The position numbers were made by a program, and so were the translations under genes. This document shows positions 1 through 5,141 of a stretch of 5,141 bases of DNA, piece by piece. How positions within the stretch are numbered: the stretch's first letter is position 1; the number at the start of each line of letters is the position of its first letter. Source of the DNA: an uncultured Oscillospiraceae bacterium (GTDB taxonomy: Bacteria > Bacillota_A > Clostridia > Oscillospirales > Oscillospiraceae); contig CAKTGD010000113.1 in NCBI GenBank assembly GCA_934561335.1, positions 1-5,141 on the forward strand. The letters run 5' to 3'. Below the pieces are notes generated by a model. The model saw only the letters and a list, made by a program, of their open reading frames with translations. It was not told the DNA's origin and made no database searches.

Positions 1-24
1 TGGAAAGAAGTTAAGGCTGAGTAA
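1..24 (+). CDS. Possible 3' end of a convergent plus-strand gene (very short fragment)
   Basis: From base 1 the plus strand reads W-K-E-V-K-A-E and then a TAA stop at 22-24. A charged tail like this is compatible with the end of a gene entering from the left and converging on the minus-strand operon. Seven codons carry no family information, and another frame is open by chance to about position 50. This is a placeholder only. Its one support is that the hairpin at 85-113 would suit a shared terminator between convergent genes. Confidence 0.15.
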   Translation, partial: WKEVKAE

Positions 25-59
25 TCATTCAATACCTGACCGTTTTATATGAAATTATT

Positions 60-75
60 GTAACTGTTCCGTTAC
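60..75. repeat. Short imperfect dyad GTAAC-N6-GTTAC
   Basis: The five-base arms GTAAC (60-64) and GTTAC (71-75) are exact inverted repeats separated by six bases. The site lies ten bases beyond the terminator hairpin, outside the operon. It could be a small operator for a neighbouring gene, a weak secondary hairpin, or chance. Nothing nearby identifies a binding protein. Confidence 0.2.
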
Positions 76-84
76 CAGATTAAA

Positions 85-113
85 GAACCCCGCAGATGAT
101 TTCTGCGGGGTTC
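85..113 (-). terminator. Rho-independent-type terminator of the minus-strand operon
   Basis: A perfect 12-bp inverted repeat (arms 85-96 and 102-113) encloses a 5-base loop at 97-101. The inner part of the stem is GC-rich, with four consecutive G:C pairs. Read on the minus strand it starts 14 bases after the hydrolase stop codon and is followed by the T-rich run TTTAAT, the usual layout of an intrinsic terminator. The U-tract is short and interrupted. On the plus strand the stem is followed by ATGATTT, so it may also work in that direction, which would matter if a convergent gene ends at the left edge. Confidence 0.85.
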
Positions 114-127
114 ATGATTTCCAAATA

Positions 128-1081
128 TTATATTTCTATCTGCCTGGATATTTCTGTTCTGTCAGGACAAACTCTTCTAAGAAACTCTGTTACAATTCTC
201 CGGTATTCCTCTGGTGCTTGATAAATGGATCTGGCATGCTCTGCCCCCTCAATATAATGAAGCTCCTTATAGGAAGATGCTGCCTCATACATCCTTTTCG
301 CATGGGAAGACAGGATAAAGTCATCTGCTGTTCCATGAATAAACAACAACGGAGTTACCATATTCTTCTGTAATGCCTTCCATGGCTTTATTTTTAATAA
401 ATCAAAATGATATTTACAGTAACATGCCCAATTTACCGGGTACATCATCATTTTAGGAAGATGAAACCATTTTCCGGCCAGATACGCCATCAGATCTTTC
501 AGATCTGCAAAGCCACAATCTGAAACGCAGAAGGAAAATCCGTCATAAAGCCGAAGTGCCAGAATACTGCTTGAGGCTCCAAGGCTTACGCCATGGAGTC
601 CAATACGTATTTCTTCTCCAAAGCGTCTTCTCAGTTCTTCTGCTATGGTTAAGATATCCATATGCTCATAGCACCCCATGGAGCAAAAGCTTTCTTCGCC
701 ATCATCATTATCTCCATGATAACGCATATCATAAAGATAAACATGGTACCCGAGCTCATAATAGATATTTGCGTAAGCAAGTGATTCCCACCGGTTACCC
801 GAATATCCATGCGTAAGGATCACGTAACGATCCGTTGGATTCTCCTGCTTCATCAGAAAACCATGCAGCTCATACCCATAGTCAGAATATACATTAAACA
901 CCTCACGCCGGCTTTTTAAAAAACATTCAAAAGAAACACCATCATCCTCAATCCGTTTCTTGAAATCTTCAAGTGACCACTTTTCAGGTCTTGTAATGAA
1001 CTGAACCATTCCAAAGGAAAATATCAGGATCAGAATACACATGATTACTGCAATAATCAATAATGCAATTCCAATTTTCAT
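128..1081 (-). CDS. Membrane-anchored alpha/beta hydrolase, YqkD-like
   Basis: Predicted serine hydrolase (esterase, lipase or peptidase-like) of 317 aa; the substrate cannot be told from sequence. Residues 3-27 form one strongly hydrophobic segment with a lysine at position 2, so the protein is probably an N-terminally anchored membrane protein with its catalytic domain outside the cytoplasm. The fold is shown by the oxyanion-region motif HGYSG (91-95), the segment YDMRYHGDN (117-125), the nucleophile elbow GVSLG with Ser166, the acid in HGTADDFI (Asp253 most likely, Asp254 possible), and His282 in AEHARS. Length and layout match Bacillus subtilis YqkD from memory (about 305 aa with an N-terminal anchor). 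The start ATG at 1079-1081 is preserved by the anchor segment. Its ribosome site is only a weak GGGG at 1090-1093, eight bases upstream. It follows proA by 25 bases and is the last gene before the terminator, so it is probably co-transcribed. No functional link to proline or folate metabolism is evident. Confidence 0.88.
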   Translation of the reverse strand: MKIGIALLIIAVIMCILILIFSFGMVQFITRPEKWSLEDFKKRIEDDGVSFECFLKSRREVFNVYSDYGYELHGFLMKQENPTDRYVILTHGYSGNRWESLAYANIYYELGYHVYLYDMRYHGDNDDGEESFCSMGCYEHMDILTIAEELRRRFGEEIRIGLHGVSLGASSSILALRLYDGFSFCVSDCGFADLKDLMAYLAGKWFHLPKMMMYPVNWACYCKYHFDLLKIKPWKALQKNMVTPLLFIHGTADDFILSSHAKRMYEAASSYKELHYIEGAEHARSIYQAPEEYRRIVTEFLRRVCPDRTEISRQIEI

Positions 1082-1106
1082 TTGTTTGTCCCCGTTTTCT
1101 GTATTT

Positions 1107-2351
1107 TTACTTTCTGCTTAACCAGTCCCCTTCAAGAACATATTTATAGGAAGTCAGTTCTTTCAACCCCATTGGTCCTCTGGCATGAAGCTTTTGCGTA
1201 CTGATTCCGATTTCTGCCCCCAGTCCGAACTCGAAACCATCGGTAAATCTTGTGGAAGCGTTCAGATAAACACAGGCAGCATCCACTTCATTTAAGAATT
1301 TCTCTGCGTTTTCTTTATTATTTGTGAGAATTGCTTCGGAATGTCTGGTATTGTATTTGTTAATATGGGTAATTGCCTCATCCACATTTGCTACCGTTTT
1401 CATGGAAATGATGAGATCCAGATATTCGGTTCCATAATCTGCTTCTGTTGCCGGCACACAGGAAATACAGGAACGGACCGCTTCGTCTCCGCGGATCTCC
1501 ACATTCTTTTCATATAAGGCCCTGGCAAGCTCCGGCAACAGACGATCCCTGATCTTTTCGTGGATCACCAGGGATTCACAGGCATTACATACCCCAATCC
1601 GCTGGGTTTTCGCATTCAGGATAATCGGTATCGCCTTTTCCACATCGGCGCTTTCATCTACAAAAATATGACAGTTTCCTGTTCCTGTCTCAATGACCGG
1701 AATCAGACTGTTCTCTACCACATTACGTATGAGTCCTGCGCCGCCTCTTGGGATGAGCAGGTCCACATACTGCTTCATCTTCATAAATTCATTGACTACA
1801 CTGCGGTCTGTAGATTCAATGAGCTGGATCACATAAGGATCTACTCCCCTTCGGACCACTGCATCCTGAATAACTTTTGTAATCGCCATATTAGACCGGA
1901 TTGCATCACTTCCCCCCTTCAGGATCACGGCACTGCCACTTTTGAAGCACAATCCGAACGCATCTGCTGTCACATTGGGTCTTGATTCATAAATGATTCC
2001 GATGACTCCCATGGGAACTCTCTTCTTTACAATATGAAGTCCGTTCTCCGCTTCATAATCGTCTAAGATTTCCCCCACCGGATCCGGCAGCTTTACAATC
2101 TGACGGATTCCTTCTGCCATGCCGGCAATGCGTTCCTTCGTAAGCCGGAGCCGGTCTACCAGCCCGGGATTCATCTGATTTGCAATTCCACGCTCCAGAT
2201 CCTTGTGATTTTCCAAAAGAAGATACTCCGTGTTTTGGATTAATGCCTCCGCAACCGCTTCAAGTACCTCGTTTTTCTTTTCTGTTGTCATGCGCTGCAG
2301 CTCATATTTTGCCTGCACGGCACGTTCTCCTAAAAGTGTCAGCTCTTCCAT
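1107..2351 (-). CDS. proA: Glutamate-5-semialdehyde dehydrogenase (gamma-glutamyl phosphate reductase)
   Basis: Cytoplasmic enzyme (EC 1.2.1.41) that reduces gamma-glutamyl phosphate to glutamate-5-semialdehyde with NADPH, the second step of proline synthesis from glutamate. The protein aligns along its whole length with the E. coli ProA sequence as I recall it. Conserved blocks include GVIGIIYESRPNVT (115-128), the IPRGGAGL loop (200-207), the catalytic cysteine Cys255 in RIGVCNACES, the ProA signature from Val320 to Ile341 (AITHINKYNTRHSEAI), and a C-terminal block STRFTDGFEFGLGAE followed by STQKLHARGPMG. I start it at the ATG at 2349-2351 (414 aa, against 417 in E. coli). This ATG has GGAG seven bases upstream and gives the usual family N-terminus. 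A longer form from an ATG at 2385-2387 (426 aa) lacks a ribosome site. All key residues are intact. The usual partner proB is not adjacent, so the kinase must be encoded elsewhere or the pathway be organised differently. It lies 91 bases after the folate cyclo-ligase. Confidence 0.97.
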   Translation of the reverse strand: MEELTLLGERAVQAKYELQRMTTEKKNEVLEAVAEALIQNTEYLLLENHKDLERGIANQMNPGLVDRLRLTKERIAGMAEGIRQIVKLPDPVGEILDDYEAENGLHIVKKRVPMGVIGIIYESRPNVTADAFGLCFKSGSAVILKGGSDAIRSNMAITKVIQDAVVRRGVDPYVIQLIESTDRSVVNEFMKMKQYVDLLIPRGGAGLIRNVVENSLIPVIETGTGNCHIFVDESADVEKAIPIILNAKTQRIGVCNACESLVIHEKIRDRLLPELARALYEKNVEIRGDEAVRSCISCVPATEADYGTEYLDLIISMKTVANVDEAITHINKYNTRHSEAILTNNKENAEKFLNEVDAACVYLNASTRFTDGFEFGLGAEIGISTQKLHARGPMGLKELTSYKYVLEGDWLSRK

Positions 2352-2358
2352 TCCCTTT

Positions 2359-2362
2359 CTCC
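2359..2362 (-). promoter_or_regulatory. Shine-Dalgarno site that decides the proA start
   Basis: On the minus strand GGAG ends seven bases before the ATG at 2349-2351, with a purine-rich stretch around it. The alternative upstream ATG at 2385-2387 has no purine-rich complement to the 16S tail at a suitable distance. The site falls inside the reading frame of the longer form, which argues that the longer form is only an open extension. Confidence 0.75.
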
Positions 2363-2439
2363 ATCCCAGTCTATTCTCTATCTGCATTTATGTAACATCA
2401 TTCTGATCTTTTCATTCCAGATTCTATATCCTTTACTGC

Positions 2440-2456
2440 ACTTTACTCCTTAAAGT
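2440..2456. repeat. Small AT-rich dyad over the cyclo-ligase stop codon
   Basis: ACTTTA (2440-2445) and TAAAGT (2451-2456) are exact inverted repeats around a 5-base loop. On the transcribed strand the loop reads AGGAG and the TAA stop of the cyclo-ligase lies in the 3' arm. Six mainly A:T pairs without a U-run do not make a terminator. The AGGAG has only a two-codon GTG frame behind it, so it does not seem to serve a gene. It may be chance. Confidence 0.25.
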
Positions 2457-3033
2457 AACAGCCGGATTCCGTAATTAATGCATTCATCCGGTAATCATGT
2501 GCCTGTACAGGAAGCACAGGTGCTACCTGGCAATCAAAGGATAATCCTGCTCCATATATCTGAGGATTCAGCTTCATAAACCGGTCATAAAAACCCTTTC
2601 CATATCCCATGCGGTTACATTTCCGGTCAAAGACAGATCCCGGAAGTACGATCAGACAATTCTTTGCATCCAGTTTCTGCGCAGAGAATTCTTCCATTCC
2701 TTCCTTCGGCTCCAGAATCCCCTGATATCCGCTTTTTACATCCTCCATCGAGGTGATTTCATAAAAACGGATATCCATTCCGCATACCTTCGGAACAAAG
2801 ATCCTCTTCTCTCTCTTTTGAAGCAGCTCTTCCACAAAGGGAATGGTCTCTACTTCACTCCGGTAATTCAGGTAAATCAGCACCCCCTCCGCCTTTTGAA
2901 ATTCCGGAAGCGTTTGCAGATTCTGTAATACCTGAATACTCTTTTCCTTCCGTTCCTGTACAGACAGGTCATTTCTTCTTTGCAGATAACGGTTTCGCAA
3001 TTCCTGCTTCGTCATAACAATGCTTTGGTTCAT
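2443..3033 (-). CDS. 5-formyltetrahydrofolate cyclo-ligase (methenyltetrahydrofolate synthetase)
   Basis: Cytoplasmic ATP-dependent enzyme (EC 6.3.3.2) that converts 5-formyltetrahydrofolate to 5,10-methenyltetrahydrofolate, returning a stored and inhibitory folate form to one-carbon metabolism. At 196 aa it has the normal family length (about 180-200); homologues are YgfA/Fau in E. coli and YqgN in Bacillus. Visible family features are the basic N-terminal helix beginning TKQELRNRYLQRRNDLS (8-24), the VLIYLNYRSEVET segment (51-63), the nucleotide-binding signature NRMGYGKGFYDRF (140-152) preceded by PGSVFD (131-136), and the C-terminal block QVAPVLPVQAHDYRMN with ALITE (169-189). The ATG at 3031-3033 is chosen because a full AGGAGGT ends eight bases upstream; Met7 would be too far from it. 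The gene begins 4 bases after the stop of the FAD oxidoreductase, indicating co-transcription and probable translational coupling. No truncation or missing key residue is seen. Confidence 0.96.
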   Translation of the reverse strand: MNQSIVMTKQELRNRYLQRRNDLSVQERKEKSIQVLQNLQTLPEFQKAEGVLIYLNYRSEVETIPFVEELLQKREKRIFVPKVCGMDIRFYEITSMEDVKSGYQGILEPKEGMEEFSAQKLDAKNCLIVLPGSVFDRKCNRMGYGKGFYDRFMKLNPQIYGAGLSFDCQVAPVLPVQAHDYRMNALITESGCYFKE

Positions 3034-3037
3034 TGTG

Positions 3038-4687
3038 TTACACCTCCTCCTGAAGTACTCTGGCCAGTTGTTCTGCTACAAAAATTCCATCCATGGCAGC
3101 TGATGTGATCCCACCTGCATATCCGGCTCCCTCTCCGCAGGGATATAATCCCCAAACCCCAAGGGCCTGTGCCGATTCTGTACGAAGGATCCGCACCGGA
3201 GAAGAAGTCCGGCTTTCAATTCCTTCCACTAAAACCTCGTCTCCATTGAATCCATGGATCTTCTTTCCGAACGCTTCCATGCCTTCTACAAACGCATGGT
3301 TCAGGGCATCCGGCAAGATCTCATGCACCGGTGCCAGGGTCCATTGTCCTTTGATACAGGGCGTGATGTCCTCCATTCCGCTTGTCCCGGTTTTCTTCTG
3401 ATCATCCTGTATGACTTCCGGTTCCTGAAGTTCTGTTTCCAAAACTGCACGCCTGAAGTTTCCGTAACGTTCCACCGGAATTTTCCCGTTTCCAATCTGA
3501 TAGGCCTTTTCTTCCAGCTTACGCTGAAATGCTACTCCGCTTAACGGATCTGTTCCATCCCCGTAATCCTCCGGGGTAATTGTAATAATCACGGCACTGT
3601 TTGCATTGGTACTGTTTCTTCCACTGTAGCTCATGCCGTTTACCGCAAGCCGTCCCTCTTCCGAGGAAGCATTCACGACATATCCTCCCGGACACATACA
3701 GAAGGTATAGACTCCACGCTTCTCACTTGTCTCTGCCGTCAGCTTATAGATGGCATTTCCAAGTTCTCCTGCTTCTTTTTTACCATATTGTGACAAATTA
3801 ATCAATTCCTGAGGATGTTCCACACGCATTCCTATGGCAAAAGGCTTAGGCTCCATCACGATCTTCTGCTTTAAAAGCATGGAAAATGTATCTCTTGCAC
3901 TATGTCCTAAGGCAAGCACCACATGCTCTGCCAAAAGCTCTTCCTGCCCGTTTAAAACAAGTCCCTTTATCCTGCCATCTGCAATCAGCAGATCCGTCAC
4001 CCTGGTTTCGAACCGGACATCCCCACCTGATGCAAGAATTTCCTCCCGCATGGAACGAACAATCTCTTTCAGAATATCTGTGCCGATATGCGGCTTATAA
4101 TCATATAAAATTTCCTTTGGAGCGCCATGCTTTACAAAAATCCTTAATACCTCTTTATTACGGCCATATTTGTCCTTAATAAGAGTGTTCAGCTTTCCAT
4201 CCGAAAAGGTTCCGGCACCGCCCTCTCCAAACTGCACATTGGACTCTGTATTCAAGTGTCCCGTTTTCCAGAAGGCTTCCACATCCCGGTTTCTTTCTTC
4301 AACGCACTTTCCCCGTTCCAAAAGAATCGGACGGAATCCGGCTTTGGCAAGCACATAGCCACAGAACAGTCCTGCAGGTCCCATTCCAACAATAACCGGG
4401 CGTTTCTGCCCCTCATAATGCTTTACCGGAAATACATACTTCACCGGTTCGACCTTCTGAATCTGGCTGCTGCGACATCGTTTTAAAAGTTTCCTCTCTT
4501 CCTTTTCCGGAATAGTCACATCCAGCATATAAACATAAAAAAGCTGCGGCTTCTTCCGTGCATCCAGGGAACGCTTCACAATCTCCACATCCATTGATCC
4601 TTTATATTTCAAAAGCTCCTGTACCTTTTTATGGAGCGCTTCTGTCGTATGCTCCACAGGCAGCTTCACCTGATTGATCCGTATCAT
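3038..4687 (-). CDS. NAD(P)/FAD-dependent oxidoreductase, COG2509-type flavoprotein
   Basis: A 549-aa predicted FAD-binding oxidoreductase of a widespread but biochemically poorly defined family; substrate and electron partner are unknown. Residues 1-90 form the small alpha/beta N-terminal domain typical of the family, with the conserved KRSLDARKK (38-46) and YVYMLDV (51-57). A Rossmann dinucleotide site follows: VIVGMGPAGLFCGYVLAKAG (98-117) with the acidic Glu124 closing the second strand. Next come NVQFGEGGAGTFSDGKLNT (150-168), a second flavin-fold segment VVLALGHSARDTF (256-268), and CPGGYVVNASSEEG (332-345). The C-terminal signature is ESRTSSPVRI (491-500) with GLYPCGEGAGYAGGITSAA (513-531), which closes over FAD. 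No membrane segment is present, so it is probably cytoplasmic. The ATG at 4685-4687 has AGAGG eight bases upstream and lies 4 bases after the preceding flavoprotein gene. The gene appears intact and of normal size. Confidence 0.92.
   Translation of the reverse strand: MIRINQVKLPVEHTTEALHKKVQELLKYKGSMDVEIVKRSLDARKKPQLFYVYMLDVTIPEKEERKLLKRCRSSQIQKVEPVKYVFPVKHYEGQKRPVIVGMGPAGLFCGYVLAKAGFRPILLERGKCVEERNRDVEAFWKTGHLNTESNVQFGEGGAGTFSDGKLNTLIKDKYGRNKEVLRIFVKHGAPKEILYDYKPHIGTDILKEIVRSMREEILASGGDVRFETRVTDLLIADGRIKGLVLNGQEELLAEHVVLALGHSARDTFSMLLKQKIVMEPKPFAIGMRVEHPQELINLSQYGKKEAGELGNAIYKLTAETSEKRGVYTFCMCPGGYVVNASSEEGRLAVNGMSYSGRNSTNANSAVIITITPEDYGDGTDPLSGVAFQRKLEEKAYQIGNGKIPVERYGNFRRAVLETELQEPEVIQDDQKKTGTSGMEDITPCIKGQWTLAPVHEILPDALNHAFVEGMEAFGKKIHGFNGDEVLVEGIESRTSSPVRILRTESAQALGVWGLYPCGEGAGYAGGITSAAMDGIFVAEQLARVLQEEV
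3042..3051 (-). promoter_or_regulatory. Very strong Shine-Dalgarno for the folate cyclo-ligase, embedded in the upstream gene
   Basis: The minus strand reads AGGAGGAGGT here, two overlapping AGGAGG matches to the 16S 3' end. These bases also encode the Gln-Glu-Glu-Val C-terminus of the FAD oxidoreductase. The downstream copy ends eight bases before the ATG at 3033, which is near-ideal spacing and fixes that start. Confidence 0.85.
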
Positions 4688-4691
4688 CTGT

Positions 4692-5141
4692 TTAACCTCT
4701 TATCGCTTTTCCTGCAATCGCACCTGTTGCAAACGCCCAATGCAGATTATAACCGCCACAGATCCCGTCCACATCCAGTAGCTCTCCTGTTACAAAAAGT
4801 CCTGGATACTTCTTCACCTGCATCTGCTCATCCACCTCGTCTACGTCCAGACCGCCCGCACAGACCTGTGCATTTAAAAACGGATTTGTACCCGTAATAT
4901 GTACTTCATAATTCTTATAAAGTCCTGCAAGCTGCTTGATTTCTTTCTTTTGCAGGGATTCTACCGTCCGGTTTCCGGCAATCCGGCATTTCTTAAGAAA
5001 TGTCAGATTAATCTTCTTATTTAAAAAGCCCGTCAGCAGTTCATCTACTGTCTGATCCTTCCTCAAATTCTGCTGTTCAAGCAGGTAAGTGACTATTTCA
5101 TCATAGGAATACTCCGGTGCAAAATCAATCTGTACCATCAC
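4692..5141 (-). CDS. HI0933/BaiN-type FAD-binding oxidoreductase, C-terminal part (runs off the right edge)
   Basis: The last 149 or so codons of a flavoprotein of the HI0933 family, also annotated as aminoacetone oxidase-family FAD-binding enzyme or BaiN-like. Full members are about 400 aa, so the N-terminal FAD-binding Rossmann domain lies beyond the window; the GTG and ATG at the extreme right are internal codons, not a start. The visible part contains the end of the helical insert domain (VQIDFAPEYSYDEIVTYLLE, then KKINLTFLKKC) and the C-terminal flavin-binding return: AQVCAGGLDVDEV (91-103 of the fragment), PGLFVTGELLDVDGICGG (113-130) and YNLHWAFATGAIAGKAI (131-147). BaiN from gut clostridia has been linked to bile-acid reduction, but this family is broad and the fragment does not support that specific role. 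It is the first visible gene of the unit and is followed after 4 bases by the second flavoprotein. It is cut only by the window edge. Confidence 0.92.
   Translation of the reverse strand: MMVQIDFAPEYSYDEIVTYLLEQQNLRKDQTVDELLTGFLNKKINLTFLKKCRIAGNRTVESLQKKEIKQLAGLYKNYEVHITGTNPFLNAQVCAGGLDVDEVDEQMQVKKYPGLFVTGELLDVDGICGGYNLHWAFATGAIAGKAIRG
4696..4700 (-). promoter_or_regulatory. Shine-Dalgarno for the COG2509-type gene, inside the upstream gene
   Basis: AGAGG on the minus strand, eight bases before the ATG at 4687, is formed by the Arg-Gly codons that end the upstream flavoprotein. A ribosome terminating on the upstream gene would sit over the next start, consistent with translational coupling. 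Confidence 0.65.

Noticed and set aside
556..816. 86-codon plus-strand frame opposite the hydrolase
   Set aside because: Antisense to the catalytic region of the hydrolase. Its His/Tyr/Leu-rich composition reflects the complementary strand.
1560..1985. 141-codon plus-strand open frame opposite proA
   Set aside because: It lies entirely antisense to a well-conserved part of ProA, is rich in Cys, His and Ile in a way typical of reverse-strand readings, and shows no family motif.
2400..2442. Possible internal promoter before proA (TAGAAT as a -10 box)
   Set aside because: No TTGACA-like hexamer stands 16-18 bases upstream and there is no extended -10 TG, so it cannot be separated from chance in AT-rich sequence.
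3301..3495. 64-codon minus-strand frame inside the COG2509-type gene
   Set aside because: It is a shifted reading of the same strand within an intact conserved gene, with no domain or independent gap. The parent frame is uninterrupted here, so it is not a frameshift remnant.
3093..4486. Several plus-strand open frames of 60-100 codons opposite the COG2509-type gene
   Set aside because: All are overlapping antisense shadows of a confidently identified gene, with low-complexity Ser/Pro/Leu composition and no recognisable domain.
4631..4897. 88-codon plus-strand frame across the junction of the two flavoprotein genes
   Set aside because: It overlaps two real genes on the opposite strand and is rich in His, Pro, Leu and Arg without a motif.
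4692..5141. The right-edge flavoprotein fragment as a complete small protein starting at the GTG/ATG near 5138-5141
   Set aside because: The visible residues are only the insert-domain end and C-terminal part of a family of about 400 aa, and the frame is still open at the window edge, so the gene simply continues outside.

Overview
The window looks like an ordinary chromosomal segment of a low-to-mid-GC Firmicute. A gut-type Clostridia lineage (Lachnospiraceae or a close relative) is the most likely source. This is inferred from base composition, strong AGGAGG-type ribosome binding sites, and the pairing of two uncharacterised flavoprotein families (HI0933/BaiN-like and COG2509-like) that are common in that group. 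No marker gene fixes the taxon.

All five recognisable protein genes lie on the minus strand and read from right to left. In transcription order they are: (1) the C-terminal part of an HI0933/BaiN-type FAD-binding oxidoreductase, running off the right edge; (2) a complete COG2509-type FAD-dependent oxidoreductase of 549 aa; (3) a 5-formyltetrahydrofolate cyclo-ligase of 196 aa; (4) glutamate-5-semialdehyde dehydrogenase, ProA, best started at position 2351 (414 aa); (5) a membrane-anchored alpha/beta hydrolase of the YqkD type, 317 aa. A 12-bp GC-rich hairpin just after the last stop codon (85-113) looks like the terminator of the unit.

The first three genes are packed with 4-nt gaps, and each Shine-Dalgarno sequence sits inside the last codons of the gene before it, so they are probably co-transcribed and translationally coupled. 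A 91-nt gap separates the cyclo-ligase from proA, and a 25-nt gap separates proA from the hydrolase. No convincing promoter was found in either gap, so the simplest reading is one operon whose promoter lies beyond the right edge.

Functionally the unit mixes folate one-carbon salvage (5-formyl-THF to 5,10-methenyl-THF), the second step of proline synthesis, two flavoproteins of unsettled substrate, and a probable serine esterase or lipase. proB, the usual partner of proA, is not next to it here. No RNA genes, mobile elements, CRISPR arrays or phage genes were seen. I found no evidence of a new multi-gene system. The most interesting points are the tandem unrelated-family flavoproteins coupled to the folate enzyme, the separated proA, and the uncharacterised membrane-anchored hydrolase.
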